64,000 bases of DNA from VGBV01 sp963780395 (GCA_963780395.1 CAWABY010000015.1:124001-188000), one strand, 5' to 3'. Counted from the stretch's first letter, positions 1 to 8,554 are shown. Translations and numbers: made by a program. The notes: generated by a model not told the origin, from the letters alone.

Positions 1-50
1 TCCGCGACGAGGTGCCCACCTACAGGGGCGAGGGCAGGGCATTCCTCTAG
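1..50 (+). CDS. possible C-terminus of an upstream gene (partial)
   Basis: One frame is open from the left window edge to a TAG at 48-50 and would encode about 15 residues ending in Gly-Arg-Ala-Phe-Leu. Third codon positions are mostly G or C, as in the real genes here. The fragment is too short to assign to a family, and could be chance. Confidence 0.25.
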   Translation, partial: RDEVPTYRGEGRAFL

Positions 51-54
51 GGGT

Positions 55-123
55 CCCTCACTAATAGGCCTGTCCAACCCTCGCTAGTAAGCCTGTCCAA
101 CCCTCACTAGTAGGCCTGTCCAA
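55..123. repeat. three tandem 23-bp repeats
   Basis: Three directly abutting 23-bp units lie at 55-77, 78-100 and 101-123. They share CCCTC(A/G)CTA(A/G)TA(G/A)GCCTGTCCAA and differ at only three positions. Most units contain the palindromic core AGGCCT. There are no spacers, so this is not a CRISPR array. The position about 100 bp upstream of a c-di-GMP gene would suit a regulator-binding array; that role is inference. Confidence 0.8.
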
Positions 124-124
124 C

Positions 125-189
125 GCAGGCCTGCTACCGAAAAACGGTCTTATGGGCCCGCGATTTCGCCTCTACCTTCGTTGTTGACA
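125..189 (+). promoter_or_regulatory. palindrome, small hairpin and -35-like box upstream of the c-di-GMP gene
   Basis: The perfect 10-bp palindrome GCAGGCCTGC (125-134) directly follows the tandem repeats and carries the same AGGCCT core. A small hairpin (ACCG, five A, CGGT) occupies 136-148. TTGACA, matching a -35 consensus, is at 184-189, but no convincing -10 sits at the right spacing. Regulatory function is inferred from position only. Confidence 0.35.
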
Positions 190-219
190 GGGGCCCGAAA
201 TCGAAGGGATTCGAGAGGG

Positions 220-2871
220 ATGAGGCTGCAGTCTGCGGCCGGTCGCGGGAGCGCCGGGTCGCGGCACGCGTTGCACTGGATCGGCGCCGAGGTTCCGGCG
301 GGGCGCTACTTCGAGGGCGATCGCGTCCTGCTTCGGGTCGCGCCGTTCCTGGCCGCCGGCGCGCTTCCCTTCCTGTTGCTGCCCTTCCTCGGGGTCTCGG
401 TCGCCGACTGGCGTGTGGGGCTGGCTTTTGCCATCTCCCTGGGGATAGTCGGCACGGCTCTGCTGCTGCCCTGGGATCGCTTCCCCCGATGGACCCAGAC
501 CCTGCCGGTGCTGGCCGAGTTCGCGGTGATCGCGCTGCTGCGCGACGCGAGCGGCGAGGACGCCGTCATCTTGGAGCCGCTCGTGATCGTGCCGCTGACC
601 TGGTTCGCACTCTACGGGACGCGCATGCAGCTGTTCGCCGGGATCGCGACGATGGTGGCGGTGTTGGCGTTGCCGCCGCTGCTGATCGGGCCTCCGGTCT
701 ACGACGGCGATCAGATCGTCCGCGCCGGGATCGTGGCTGTGATCGCCGGGACCACGGGCGTCGCGGTCCAGGCGCTGGTGATGGCCACGCGCAGCCTCGC
801 GACTGAGGGTCGGGCGATCCTCGAAGCCTCCCAGGACGCATTCGTGGCGGTTGACGAGAAGGGCGTGGTGACCGAGTTGAATCCGCAGGCCGAGGCCACC
901 TTCGGCTGGACGCGCAGCGAGCTGCTGGGTCGCTCGGCCTTCGACACGGTCATTCCTCCCGAGCGTCGCGAGTTCGCGCTGGAGAGGCTGCGCCGCTTCC
1001 GCGAGGAGGGCGAGCGCCCGCCGGACAGCCGCTTCGAGGCGCGCGGGCGGCGCCGCGATGGCAGCGTCTTCCCGATCGAGATGTCGGTCTCGCCGGTGCA
1101 GACGGGCGAGCGCTGGACCCTGAACGCGTTCGTCCACGACATCAGCGCGCGGACGCAGGCCCGCAGCGCCCTGCAGGAGGCCGAGGAGCGCTTTCGTCGC
1201 GCCTTCGAGGACAACCGCGTCGGCATGGCCCTGCTTTCAGCCGAGGGAGAGTTCACCAGGGTCAACGCCGCTTTCTGCGATCTGCTCGCCTATTCCCCGG
1301 ACGAGCTGCTCGGCACCCCGTTCCCCGAGATCACACATCCCGACGACATCGAGCCGAGCGTCGAGGGGATGCGGGAGATCGTCGCCGGGGAGCGGTTCGG
1401 CTACCGGGCGGAGAAGCGATGCCTGCACTCGAAGGGCCACCACCTCTGGACCGCGGTCAACGTCTCACCGATCCGCGACGAGCGGGGGGAGCTGATCCAC
1501 CTGATCGCCCAGATCGAGGACATCACCGAGCGCAAGGAGCAGGAGGAGAGGCTCACCCACCAGGCGCTGCACGACCCGCTCACCGGCCTGCCCAACCGGG
1601 TGCTGTTCGCGGACCGGGTCCGCGTCGCATCGGCGCGTCGCGAGAGCGGCAGCTTCGGGGTCATTTACATCGACCTCGACACCTTCAAGCCGATCAACGA
1701 CACCTTCGGCCACTCGGCCGGCGACGAGGTGCTGGTTGAGGTTGCGCGGAGGCTGGAGAGCCGGCTGCGCGAGGGCGACACGCTGGCGCGCCTCGGCGGC
1801 GACGAGTTCGCGGTGCTGTGCGAGGACAGCGACGAAGTGGCGGCGCGGCTGGTCGCCGAGCGCGTGATCGACGCGTTCGCGGAGCCGTTCGTGATCGGCG
1901 ACCGCGAGGTCCACCAGGCGGCCAGCATCGGGGTCGCCCTGCAGCCGCGCGACGGCCGCACCATGGATCCCGAGCAGGTCCTGCGCTGGGCCGACCTTGC
2001 CATGTACCGCGCCAAGGCGGCCGGCAACTCCCGCTACGCGATGTTCGAGGGCTGGATGGGCGACGACCATCCCGACCGGAGCGGGCTGGAGAAGGAGCTG
2101 CGGCGGGGGCTCGCCGACGGCGAGCTGACCGTCCATTACCAGCCCGAGGTGGACCTGACCAGCGGCCGGGTGACCGGGGCCGAGGCGCTGGTGCGCTGGC
2201 AGCATCCCAAGCGGGGCCTGCTGGAGCCTGCCCAGTTCATATCCGTCGCCGAGGGCAGCGACCTGATCGTCGCCATCGACGACTTCGTGCTGTGGCACGC
2301 ATGCCACGAGGCCGCGCGCTGGCGCCGCCAGCTCGCCGACGACCAGCCCTTCGTGATCTCGGTCAACCTCTCCGAGCGGCGCCTGGCCGAGGCGGGACTC
2401 TCCAACAAGATCGCCCAGGCGATCTCCGACGCCGAGCTGCCGGCGGACTCGCTCTGCCTGGAGGTCGCCGAGAGCGCGTTGCTGGACCGCCGGGGCGACG
2501 CGCTCGCCTCGCTCCCGGACCTGGAGGCCCTGGGGGTGCGGCTGTTGATCGACGACTTCGGGGTAGCGGTTTCCTCCTTCAGCACCATCCAGCGGCTGCC
2601 GCGGCTGAACGCGATCAAGATCGACAACTCGTTCATCGCCGGGCTGGGCCGCTCGCGCGAGGACTCGGTCGGCGTGGCCGCGATCGTCGGCCTGGCCCAC
2701 GGCCTGAAGCTGACGGCGACGGCCGAAGGCGTCGAGACCGCCGAGCAGCTGGCCGAGCTGCGTCAACTCGAATGCGACCGCGCCCAGGGCTACTTCTTCG
2801 CGCGCCCCCAGCCACCGGCCGCGTTCGAAGAGCTGCTGCAGTCGGCCAGCTACGGCGAGCTTTTCGTCTAG
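220..2871 (+). CDS. membrane PAS-PAS-GGDEF-EAL cyclic-di-GMP protein
   Basis: Predicted bifunctional or regulatory c-di-GMP enzyme of 883 residues at the inner membrane. Several hydrophobic segments (about residues 37-190) precede two PAS domains (about 200-315 and 321-440). The GGDEF domain has an intact RLGGDEF active site near residue 526. The EAL domain has EALVRW near 655, plus the NLSE, EVAES, DDFG, KID and EGVET residues that bind metal and substrate. Diguanylate cyclase and phosphodiesterase activities are therefore both possible; which dominates cannot be told. I chose ATG at 220, preceded by GAGAGGG; an in-frame TTG at 181 would add 13 residues but overlaps the TTGACA box. The TAG stop overlaps that of the convergent next gene. 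Confidence 0.93.
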   Translation: MRLQSAAGRGSAGSRHALHWIGAEVPAGRYFEGDRVLLRVAPFLAAGALPFLLLPFLGVSVADWRVGLAFAISLGIVGTALLLPWDRFPRWTQTLPVLAEFAVIALLRDASGEDAVILEPLVIVPLTWFALYGTRMQLFAGIATMVAVLALPPLLIGPPVYDGDQIVRAGIVAVIAGTTGVAVQALVMATRSLATEGRAILEASQDAFVAVDEKGVVTELNPQAEATFGWTRSELLGRSAFDTVIPPERREFALERLRRFREEGERPPDSRFEARGRRRDGSVFPIEMSVSPVQTGERWTLNAFVHDISARTQARSALQEAEERFRRAFEDNRVGMALLSAEGEFTRVNAAFCDLLAYSPDELLGTPFPEITHPDDIEPSVEGMREIVAGERFGYRAEKRCLHSKGHHLWTAVNVSPIRDERGELIHLIAQIEDITERKEQEERLTHQALHDPLTGLPNRVLFADRVRVASARRESGSFGVIYIDLDTFKPINDTFGHSAGDEVLVEVARRLESRLREGDTLARLGGDEFAVLCEDSDEVAARLVAERVIDAFAEPFVIGDREVHQAASIGVALQPRDGRTMDPEQVLRWADLAMYRAKAAGNSRYAMFEGWMGDDHPDRSGLEKELRRGLADGELTVHYQPEVDLTSGRVTGAEALVRWQHPKRGLLEPAQFISVAEGSDLIVAIDDFVLWHACHEAARWRRQLADDQPFVISVNLSERRLAEAGLSNKIAQAISDAELPADSLCLEVAESALLDRRGDALASLPDLEALGVRLLIDDFGVAVSSFSTIQRLPRLNAIKIDNSFIAGLGRSREDSVGVAAIVGLAHGLKLTATAEGVETAEQLAELRQLECDRAQGYFFARPQPPAAFEELLQSASYGELFV

Positions 2872-4163
2872 CCCAGCACGCGGTCCAGGTACTCGTTGCG
2901 GAAGCGGCCGTCGGGGTCGAGCCTGGCGCGGACGGCGGCGAAGTCGTGCCAGCGGGGGTAGCGCTCGGACAGCGTCTCGGCGGTCTGGAAGTGGCGCTTG
3001 CCCCAGTGCGGGCGGCCACCGTAGGAGTCCATCACCTCCTCGACCGCGCGGAAGTAGGCCTCCCAGGCCATGCCGCGGTACTGGTGCACGGCGATGTAGG
3101 CGGTGTCCCGCTCATGCGCGGGGCTCAGCATCGAGTCGTCGGCGGAGACGAAGCGGACCTCGATCGGGAAGCCGACGCCCGCCTCGGCCCGCTCGGCCGC
3201 CTCCAGCACGCGCGGCACCGCCTCGGCGGCATGTCGGCGCGGGATCGCGTACTCCATCTCGGTGAAGCGGATGCGGCGCTGGCTGGCGAAGACGCGGTAG
3301 CTGCGGTCGAGCTTGGTGCTGCGCCCGAGCCGGCCGGAAACGAACCTCGCGAGGCGGGGGATGCGAGTCGGGCTGGCGCGCCCGAGCCTCGCGATCGAGC
3401 CCATCACCCAGTTCTCGGCGACCACCTCGGTCGCGAAGCGGCTGACTGGGTTCTTCGGCCTCGGCTCCTCGTCGCTGCGCTCGCTCTGGCGCAGCAGGGC
3501 GGTCTCGGTGTGGGGGAAGACGTAGAACTCGAAATGGTCCGAGCCGTCGGCCAGGTCATCGATCCGTTCCAGCACCTCGTTCAGCGGCAGTGGGGAGTCG
3601 AGCCTCTTGATGGTGAAGGCGGGCACGGTCCGAAGCGTGACCGTGGCGATGATCCCCAGCGCCCCCAGCCCCACCCGGGCGGCGCGCAGCGCCTCGGGGT
3701 CGGAGTCCTCCGAGACCTCGAGCAGAGTGCCGTCGCCCAGCACCAGCTCCACCGCCTGCAGCTGCGAGGAGATGTTGCGGAAGCGCGATCCGGTCCCGTG
3801 GGTCGCCGTGGAGACGGCGCCCGAGATCGTCTGCCTGTCGATGTCGCCGAGGTTCTCGAGGGCCAGACCGTGCCCCCAGATCGCATCGTTCAGGGCCCGC
3901 AGGCCGATCCCGGACTCGACCTTGACCAGGCCGGCGGCCGCATCGACCTCGAGCACACGGCCCAGACCCCTGAGGTCGAGCATGACTCCGCCGGTGCAGG
4001 CGATGTCGGTGAAGGAGTGCCCGTGGCCGGCGGCGCGCACCGGCAGGCCCTCCTCGCCGGCGCGGGCGACGGCCTCGATCAGCCCGGCGCGGCTCGCCGG
4101 AGCCTCGATCCGGGTGGGCAGGCAGCGCTGGTCGCCCGCCCAGTTGCGCCACTCCTTTGCCAT
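2868..4163 (-). CDS. FAD-dependent sugar-lactone oxidase (D-arabinono-1,4-lactone / L-gulonolactone oxidase family)
   Basis: A 431-residue flavoprotein oxidase of the VAO/ALO family, which oxidises aldonolactones or alditols with O2. The N-terminus WRNWAGDQRC and the FAD-binding segment GHGHSF (the His often covalently holds FAD) are typical, as are SGAVSTATHGTG in the PP-loop domain and RPHWGKRHF near the C-terminus. It ends in the usual FRNEYLDRVLG tail. The start is ATG at 4163; the open frame runs further upstream through the tRNA gene, but nothing there resembles the family. The substrate is unknown. The gene is divergent from tRNA-Ser and convergent with the c-di-GMP gene, sharing its stop tetranucleotide. 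Confidence 0.9.
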   Translation of the reverse strand: MAKEWRNWAGDQRCLPTRIEAPASRAGLIEAVARAGEEGLPVRAAGHGHSFTDIACTGGVMLDLRGLGRVLEVDAAAGLVKVESGIGLRALNDAIWGHGLALENLGDIDRQTISGAVSTATHGTGSRFRNISSQLQAVELVLGDGTLLEVSEDSDPEALRAARVGLGALGIIATVTLRTVPAFTIKRLDSPLPLNEVLERIDDLADGSDHFEFYVFPHTETALLRQSERSDEEPRPKNPVSRFATEVVAENWVMGSIARLGRASPTRIPRLARFVSGRLGRSTKLDRSYRVFASQRRIRFTEMEYAIPRRHAAEAVPRVLEAAERAEAGVGFPIEVRFVSADDSMLSPAHERDTAYIAVHQYRGMAWEAYFRAVEEVMDSYGGRPHWGKRHFQTAETLSERYPRWHDFAAVRARLDPDGRFRNEYLDRVLG

Positions 4164-4196
4164 CCAGAAAGAGCCTAGGCTTTTCGTGCACCACCC

Positions 4197-4286
4197 GGAG
4201 GGGTGGCAGAGCGGTTGAATGCGACGGCCTTGAAAGTCGTTAAGCGTCTTAACGGCGCTTCGTGGGTTCGAATCCCACCCCCTCCG
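4197..4286 (+). tRNA. tRNA-Ser (anticodon UGA)
   Basis: Cloverleaf with acceptor stem GGAGGGG/CCCCTCC, anticodon stem ACGGC/GTCGT around loop CTTGAAA (anticodon TGA), a long class-II variable arm, and T-arm GTGGG-TTCGAAT-CCCAC. Discriminator base is G. The 3' CCA is not encoded (CC then T), so it must be added after transcription. Confidence 0.97.
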
Positions 4287-4311
4287 CCTAGGGCCCGCGC
4301 TCACTGCTCGG

Positions 4312-5124
4312 CTACCGCTCGCCGACGAGCAGGGTCTGGACGGCGCGGCCGATCGGGCCGCGCTCGTCGAACAGGGCGGTGTCGGCGATGCCGACACCGT
4401 GGGGCTCGGGAAGCGTGACGGCGTCGAGGCAGACCCACTCCCCATCAGGCATTCGGTGCAGGTGCACGCTGAGATCGACGTTGATGAACAGGTACTTGCG
4501 CCAGTCGAGCGCCGAGCTGACCCCGTTGCCAGAGTCCGCCGCGACCAGCACGCGCTGCAGCGGCGTCGCCTCCTCGCCGGGCAGCAGCGGCACCCGCGCG
4601 CGCATCCACACCGTCGCCGGCCCCGGCTCCATGAAGGCACCGGAGATGAACCGGTACTCCATCGCCGTGTGGTAGCCGACGTCGTAGCCGGTCTGGAAGA
4701 ACTCGCCCGGCTCCCCTGCCTCGGGTCCCGGCGGCGGCTCGGGGAACCCGGGAGGGCGCTCGAAGCTGACCGCCTCCGTGCGCAGCCGCCAGCCCTGAGC
4801 CCGCATCAGGTCGCGGCCGTCCTCGTCGCTCAGCGTCGCGGCGACCATCTCCACGCGCCGACCCGGGCGCACGACCTCCGCCGACACCAGCAGGGGAGCG
4901 ATCGGCACCGGCCGCAGTACCTCATAGGTGACGCGCCCGAGTTGCGCGGGTGGCCCGTCGGGGCCGCCGATCCGCCCGCCTCCGAGGCGCTCCAGCTCCC
5001 GCCCGATCAGCGCCGCGGGAGGCCCCGCGTGCTGTGAGCCCGGGTCCCAGGGCCCGCGGGTCAGCTCGGTGGCGACGTAGCTTTCGCCGTCCGGCTCGTA
5101 GAACGACTCGGTCACGCCGGGCAT
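4312..5124 (-). CDS. double-hotdog acyl-CoA thioesterase-like protein
   Basis: A 270-residue protein of the TesB-like / 4HBT_3 thioesterase superfamily, predicted to hydrolyse an acyl-CoA in the cytoplasm. The first hotdog helix carries the motif HAGPPAALIGRELER, followed by a strand typical of the family (VTYEVLRPVPIAPL). A second half from about residue 150 ends with DLSVHLHRMPDGEWVCLDA, the usual second-hotdog signature. Length fits two fused hotdog units. ATG start at 5124, 17 bp from the divergent NTF2-like gene, so the two probably share a short promoter region. Substrate unknown. Confidence 0.85.
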   Translation of the reverse strand: MPGVTESFYEPDGESYVATELTRGPWDPGSQHAGPPAALIGRELERLGGGRIGGPDGPPAQLGRVTYEVLRPVPIAPLLVSAEVVRPGRRVEMVAATLSDEDGRDLMRAQGWRLRTEAVSFERPPGFPEPPPGPEAGEPGEFFQTGYDVGYHTAMEYRFISGAFMEPGPATVWMRARVPLLPGEEATPLQRVLVAADSGNGVSSALDWRKYLFINVDLSVHLHRMPDGEWVCLDAVTLPEPHGVGIADTALFDERGPIGRAVQTLLVGER

Positions 5125-5141
5125 CCTAGGATTGAGCCGGC

Positions 5142-5561
5142 ATGAGCGACACCTTCGACGGCCTCAGCGAGCAGGAGAGCAGGGAGTTCGCCGCTCGTTG
5201 GCTCCCCGCCTGGACCGGCAACGACCCCGAGCGCCTCGCCTCGTTCTACGCCGAGGACGTCTTCTACAGCGACCCGGCGGTGCCCGAGGGCGTCGAGGGC
5301 CGGGAGGCGCTGACCTCCTACTTCCGCGCGCTGCTCGGCCGTTTCCCCGACTGGGAGTGGGCCAACACCCGGGTGGTGGCGCTGGAAGGAGGCTTCCTCA
5401 ACTTCTGGCGCGCGAGCATCCCCGTCGGCTCGACGGTGCTCGAGGTCGAGGGCGTCTGCACCGTGCAGCTGCGCGACGGCCTGATCGCCCGCAACGAGGT
5501 CTTCTTCGACCGCTCGGAGCTATTGGTCGCGATCGCCGAGGCCGAGATCGGCGCCGAGTAG
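5142..5561 (+). CDS. SnoaL/NTF2-like protein
   Basis: A 139-residue protein with the NTF2-like (SnoaL) cone-barrel pattern: helical start, then WLPAWTGNDPERLASFYAEDVFYSDPA, which is the usual 'time-limited oxygenase-like' opening of this fold, a central GREALTSYFRALL helix and C-terminal strands ending VFFDRSELL. Members are isomerases, cyclases, hydrolases or mere binding proteins, so the name implies no reaction. It is divergent from the thioesterase and 35 bp upstream of the GIY-YIG-like gene on the same strand. Confidence 0.8.
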   Translation: MSDTFDGLSEQESREFAARWLPAWTGNDPERLASFYAEDVFYSDPAVPEGVEGREALTSYFRALLGRFPDWEWANTRVVALEGGFLNFWRASIPVGSTVLEVEGVCTVQLRDGLIARNEVFFDRSELLVAIAEAEIGAE

Positions 5562-5596
5562 GGGGTAACGCAAGCCCCTCGTGGAAACAGAGGGGG

Positions 5597-6169
5597 ATGG
5601 CTTCCCGGGTCTACGTGATCGAGCTGGACCGAGCCGCCGGCCGGCGGCGCGATCCCCGCATTCCCTGGGTCTACGTGGGCTCGAGCGCGCGCAGCCCGGA
5701 GAAGCGCTTCGAGCAGCACCGCGACGGCTACCGCTCATCGGGGCTGGTGAAGCGCTTCGCGGTCAGGCTGCGGCCCGACCTGTACGAGGACCTCGGGTCA
5801 TTCAAGGGCTCGAAGACCGCGTGCCGGGCCGAGCGCGAGCGGGCTCGCGAGCTGGCCGCTTGCGGCTTCGTCGCCCACAGCGACGGCACCTCCTACGGCA
5901 AGGGGGAGGGGAACTGGACCGAGTGGGACGCGGAGCGGCTGGAGCCCGTGCGCGAGCACCTCGACGCCGCGGCGGCTGAGCTCGCGGAGTCGGCGTTCGA
6001 GCCGCTCTCGAGCGAGCGGTGCGCGCGACTGCTTTGGGGCGAGCACGGGTTCTGGGTCCCCCGCTTCATCGACCAGGACGACCCCCCACCTGCTTACGGG
6101 CAGTTCGCCCACGTCCGGCTCGACGTGCTGGAGCGGCACCTCGCCCGGCGCCCGCTGGTGGCCCCTTAG
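5597..6169 (+). CDS. GIY-YIG-like domain protein
   Basis: A 190-residue protein whose N-terminus resembles the GIY-YIG nuclease fold. VYV (residues 5-7, Tyr6) and VYVG (25-28, Tyr26) sit at GIY-YIG spacing, followed by a helix with Arg37 and His41 (KRFEQH). The C-terminal half has no motif I recognise, although FVAHSDGTSYGKGEGNWTEW is striking. The usual catalytic Glu cannot be placed with certainty. ATG at 5597 follows AGAGGGGG. It may be a nuclease of DNA-repair or mobile type, or an inactive relative; no mobile element surrounds it. Confidence 0.55.
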   Translation: MASRVYVIELDRAAGRRRDPRIPWVYVGSSARSPEKRFEQHRDGYRSSGLVKRFAVRLRPDLYEDLGSFKGSKTACRAERERARELAACGFVAHSDGTSYGKGEGNWTEWDAERLEPVREHLDAAAAELAESAFEPLSSERCARLLWGEHGFWVPRFIDQDDPPPAYGQFAHVRLDVLERHLARRPLVAP

Positions 6170-6223
6170 GCGAGGCTAAGCGCGGCGGGTACCCTGGACC
6201 TACCCCCAAGAACGGAGGCCAGA

Positions 6224-6619
6224 GTGGAGAAGGTGAAGAAGACCGAGGCCGAGTGGAAGGCCGAGCTCAGCCCGGAGCAGTACAAGATCGTGAGGGAGAA
6301 GGGAACCGAGGCGCCGTTCACGAGCGAGCTCAACGACGAGAAGTCCGAGGGCACGTTCAAGTGCGCGGCCTGCGGACAGCCGGTGTTCAGCTCCGAGAAC
6401 AAGTTCGACTCCGGCACCGGCTGGCCCAGCTTCGACGCGCCCGTGGGTGACGAGGCGGTCGAGACCGAGGCCGACAACAGCATGTTCATGCGCCGCACCG
6501 AGGTGCTGTGCTCACGCTGCGACGCCCACCTGGGCCACGTCTTCGACGACGGCCCGTCGGAGACCACGGGCAAGCGGTTCTGCATCAACGGCTGCGCCCT
6601 CGAGTTCGACGAGGAGTAG
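6224..6619 (+). CDS. msrB: peptide-methionine (R)-S-oxide reductase MsrB
   Basis: Reduces methionine-R-sulfoxide in proteins, repairing oxidative damage. The 131-residue protein has the MsrB core: two zinc CxxC pairs (Cys47/Cys50 and Cys96/Cys99), the GTGWPSFDAP substrate loop, HLGHVFDDGP, and the catalytic Cys120 in RFCINGCALEF. Cys124, four residues after the catalytic Cys, is unusual: most MsrBs have Ser or Ala there. It might act as a resolving Cys. GTG start at 6224, with GGAGG seven bases upstream. Convergent with the LuxR-type regulator gene. Confidence 0.95.
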   Translation: MEKVKKTEAEWKAELSPEQYKIVREKGTEAPFTSELNDEKSEGTFKCAACGQPVFSSENKFDSGTGWPSFDAPVGDEAVETEADNSMFMRRTEVLCSRCDAHLGHVFDDGPSETTGKRFCINGCALEFDEE

Positions 6620-6625
6620 CGCGGC

Positions 6626-7267
6626 TCAGACCTTGCCGCCCGCGCCGAGGTAGCTGAAGCGCACTGCTAGCGCCACGGCCTCGGTGCGGGTGTCCACCTC
6701 CATGCGCGCGATCGCGTTGCGAACGTGCGTATGGACGGTGGCGGGGCTGAGGCTGAGCTGGTCTGCGATCTGTTTCACGCGCAGGCCCTCGGCCAGCAGC
6801 TCGAGGATCTCGCGCTCGCGCGGGGTCAACTCGAGCAGCTTCTCGACCTCGCCGGCGCCCTGGCCCAGCTCGGTGCCGACGAAGGTGCCGCCGCCCGCTA
6901 CGACCTCGATCGCGCGGGCGATGTCCTCGCTTGGGGCCGACTTGAGCACGTATCCGGAAGCGCCCGCCCGCAGGGCCAGGGTCAGCAGGTCGGGCTGGGC
7001 GTGCGCGGTGAAGATGATCACGCGGGTCTCGGGCAGCGCCTTGAGGATGTCCTTGGTCGCCTCGATGCCGTCCTGGCCGGGCAACTCGACGTCGACGATG
7101 CAGACGTCGGGCTTGTGCTGCTGGACGACGCCGACGACCTCCTCGCCGGTCGCGGCCTCGCCGACGATCTCGACGCCCGAGATCGAGGCCATGCGGGCCT
7201 TGACGGCCTCGCGGACGATCTCGTGGTCGTCGCAGAGCACGACTCGCTTGGGAGCCCCGCTGTTCAT
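6626..7267 (-). CDS. NarL/LuxR-family response regulator
   Basis: A 213-residue two-component regulator. The receiver domain (about residues 8-125) has the acidic pair in VVLCDDHE, phosphoacceptor Asp in CIVDVELPG, Thr in IIFTAHA and Lys in YVLKSA. The LuxR helix-turn-helix begins at LTPREREILELLAEG (about 150-210) and would bind DNA. ATG at 7267 overlaps the serS stop by four bases (ATGA), so it is probably translated from the same mRNA as serS and the upstream cytochrome gene. No cognate kinase gene is adjacent. Confidence 0.92.
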   Translation of the reverse strand: MNSGAPKRVVLCDDHEIVREAVKARMASISGVEIVGEAATGEEVVGVVQQHKPDVCIVDVELPGQDGIEATKDILKALPETRVIIFTAHAQPDLLTLALRAGASGYVLKSAPSEDIARAIEVVAGGGTFVGTELGQGAGEVEKLLELTPREREILELLAEGLRVKQIADQLSLSPATVHTHVRNAIARMEVDTRTEAVALAVRFSYLGAGGKV

Positions 7268-8547
7268 ACCGTGGGAATGCGGGCCGGAACGCCGAAGTCC
7301 TTCAACACGGGGGGCATCGAAACGCTTCCATCTCCCTCTTGTCCGTTCTCCAGTAGCGCGATCAGGGTGCGGCCGACTGCGACGGCCGTGCCGTTGAGCG
7401 TATGTAGGACCTCCGGTGAGGCACCCTGAGCGGGACGGTACCGACAATTGAGGCGTCGCGCCTGATAGTCGGTCGTGTTCGAGCACGAGGTCACCTCCCG
7501 ATAGCGCCCCTGGCTGGGTATCCAGGCCTCGCAGTCGAACTTGCGAGCGGCCGAGGCCCCGAGGTCGCCGACCGGGATGTCCACCACGCGATATGGGACC
7601 TCCAGCGCCCCGAGGATGCGCTCCTGCAGCGCCAGCAGGCGCTCGTGCTCGGAGCCCGAGGCCGATGGCTCGACGAAGCTGTACATCTCGACCTTGTCGA
7701 ACTGGTGCACCCGGAAGATGCCGCGCGTGTCCCGCCCGGCGGCGCCGGCCTCGCGCCGGAAGCACGTCGAGAAGCCCGCGTAACGCAGCGGCAGCTCGTC
7801 GGCCGAGAGCTTGGCGCCGGCGTGCAGCGAGGCGAGCGCCACCTCGGAGGTGCCCGTCAGGAAGAGCTCGTCGCGCGGGACCTCGTAGATCGTCTCGCGC
7901 TCGGAGGGGAAGAAGCCGGTCCCGTACAGAGCGGGCTCGCGAACCATCACCGGCGGCGACACCGGGTCGAAGCCCTCGCCGCGAAGCGTCTCCAGCGCGA
8001 AGCGCACCAGCGCCAGCTCCACCATCACCAGGTCGCCGAGCAGATAGGCGAAGCGTGCCCCTGAGGCATTGGCGGCGGCCTCCATGTCGATCCAGCGGTG
8101 GCGCTCGCCCAGCTCCAGGTGGTCGAGCGGCTCGAAGTCGAACTCGGGGCGGTCTCCGACTTCGCGCAGGACCTTCGCGTCGTCCTCTTCCATTCCATCC
8201 GGCGCCTCCGGCGAGGGCAGGTTGGGCATTGCCGCCAGCAGCTCGTCCTGGCGCTGCTCGAGCTCGGCCAGCTCGGGCTCGAGCTTCTTCAGCTCGGCCT
8301 TCAGCGCTGATGAGGACTCCCGCAGCTTCGTCGCCTCGGGGTCGTCGGCCTTGCCCTCGCGGGCGGCCTGCTCGATCCCCTCGCTGAGCTTGTTCTGCTC
8401 GGCCCGGCCCTGCTCGATGCGGGTGTTGAGCTCGCGCCTGCGCTCGTCCAGGGCCAGCAGCTCGTCGATCTCATCGGCCGCCCCTCTCCTCGCCAGGGCC
8501 TCTCGGGCGGGGCCGGGATCGCGGCGGATCTGCTTCAGGTCAAGCGT
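7264..8547 (-). CDS. serS: seryl-tRNA synthetase, apparent ACG start
   Basis: Charges tRNA-Ser with serine. The 427-residue length fits bacterial SerRS. The long N-terminal coiled-coil arm starts T/M-LDLKQIRRDP and runs through LKKLEPELAELEQRQDE. The class II core has motif 2 FSTCFRREAGAAGRDTRG and motif 3 LNGTAVAVGRTLIALLEN. The frame has a stop just upstream, and the codon where SerRS normally starts (MLDLK) is ACG at 8547, with a perfect GGAGGA seven bases before it. No ATG, GTG or TTG occurs until 8229, which would delete the whole arm, so 8547 is the start. Either ACG initiates or this is an ATG-to-ACG error. The stop overlaps the next gene (ATGA). Confidence 0.9.
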   Translation of the reverse strand, partial: TLDLKQIRRDPGPAREALARRGAADEIDELLALDERRRELNTRIEQGRAEQNKLSEGIEQAAREGKADDPEATKLRESSSALKAELKKLEPELAELEQRQDELLAAMPNLPSPEAPDGMEEDDAKVLREVGDRPEFDFEPLDHLELGERHRWIDMEAAANASGARFAYLLGDLVMVELALVRFALETLRGEGFDPVSPPVMVREPALYGTGFFPSERETIYEVPRDELFLTGTSEVALASLHAGAKLSADELPLRYAGFSTCFRREAGAAGRDTRGIFRVHQFDKVEMYSFVEPSASGSEHERLLALQERILGALEVPYRVVDIPVGDLGASAARKFDCEAWIPSQGRYREVTSCSNTTDYQARRLNCRYRPAQGASPEVLHTLNGTAVAVGRTLIALLENGQEGDGSVSMPPVLKDFGVPARIPTV

Positions 8548-8554
8548 GGCTCCG

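Noticed and set aside
55..123. Tandem repeats as a CRISPR array
   Set aside because: The 23-bp units abut without spacers and no cas gene is present.
172..1137. Long minus-strand frame opposite the c-di-GMP gene
   Set aside because: Arg/His-rich composition, poor codon bias, and fully antisense to a strong multidomain gene.
4164..4640. N-terminal extension of the lactone oxidase through tRNA-Ser
   Set aside because: The open frame continues only because of GC-rich sequence; it crosses the tRNA and the thioesterase gene.
7264..8229. serS starting at ATG 8229
   Set aside because: This would remove the whole N-terminal coiled-coil arm, which is clearly encoded and in frame upstream.
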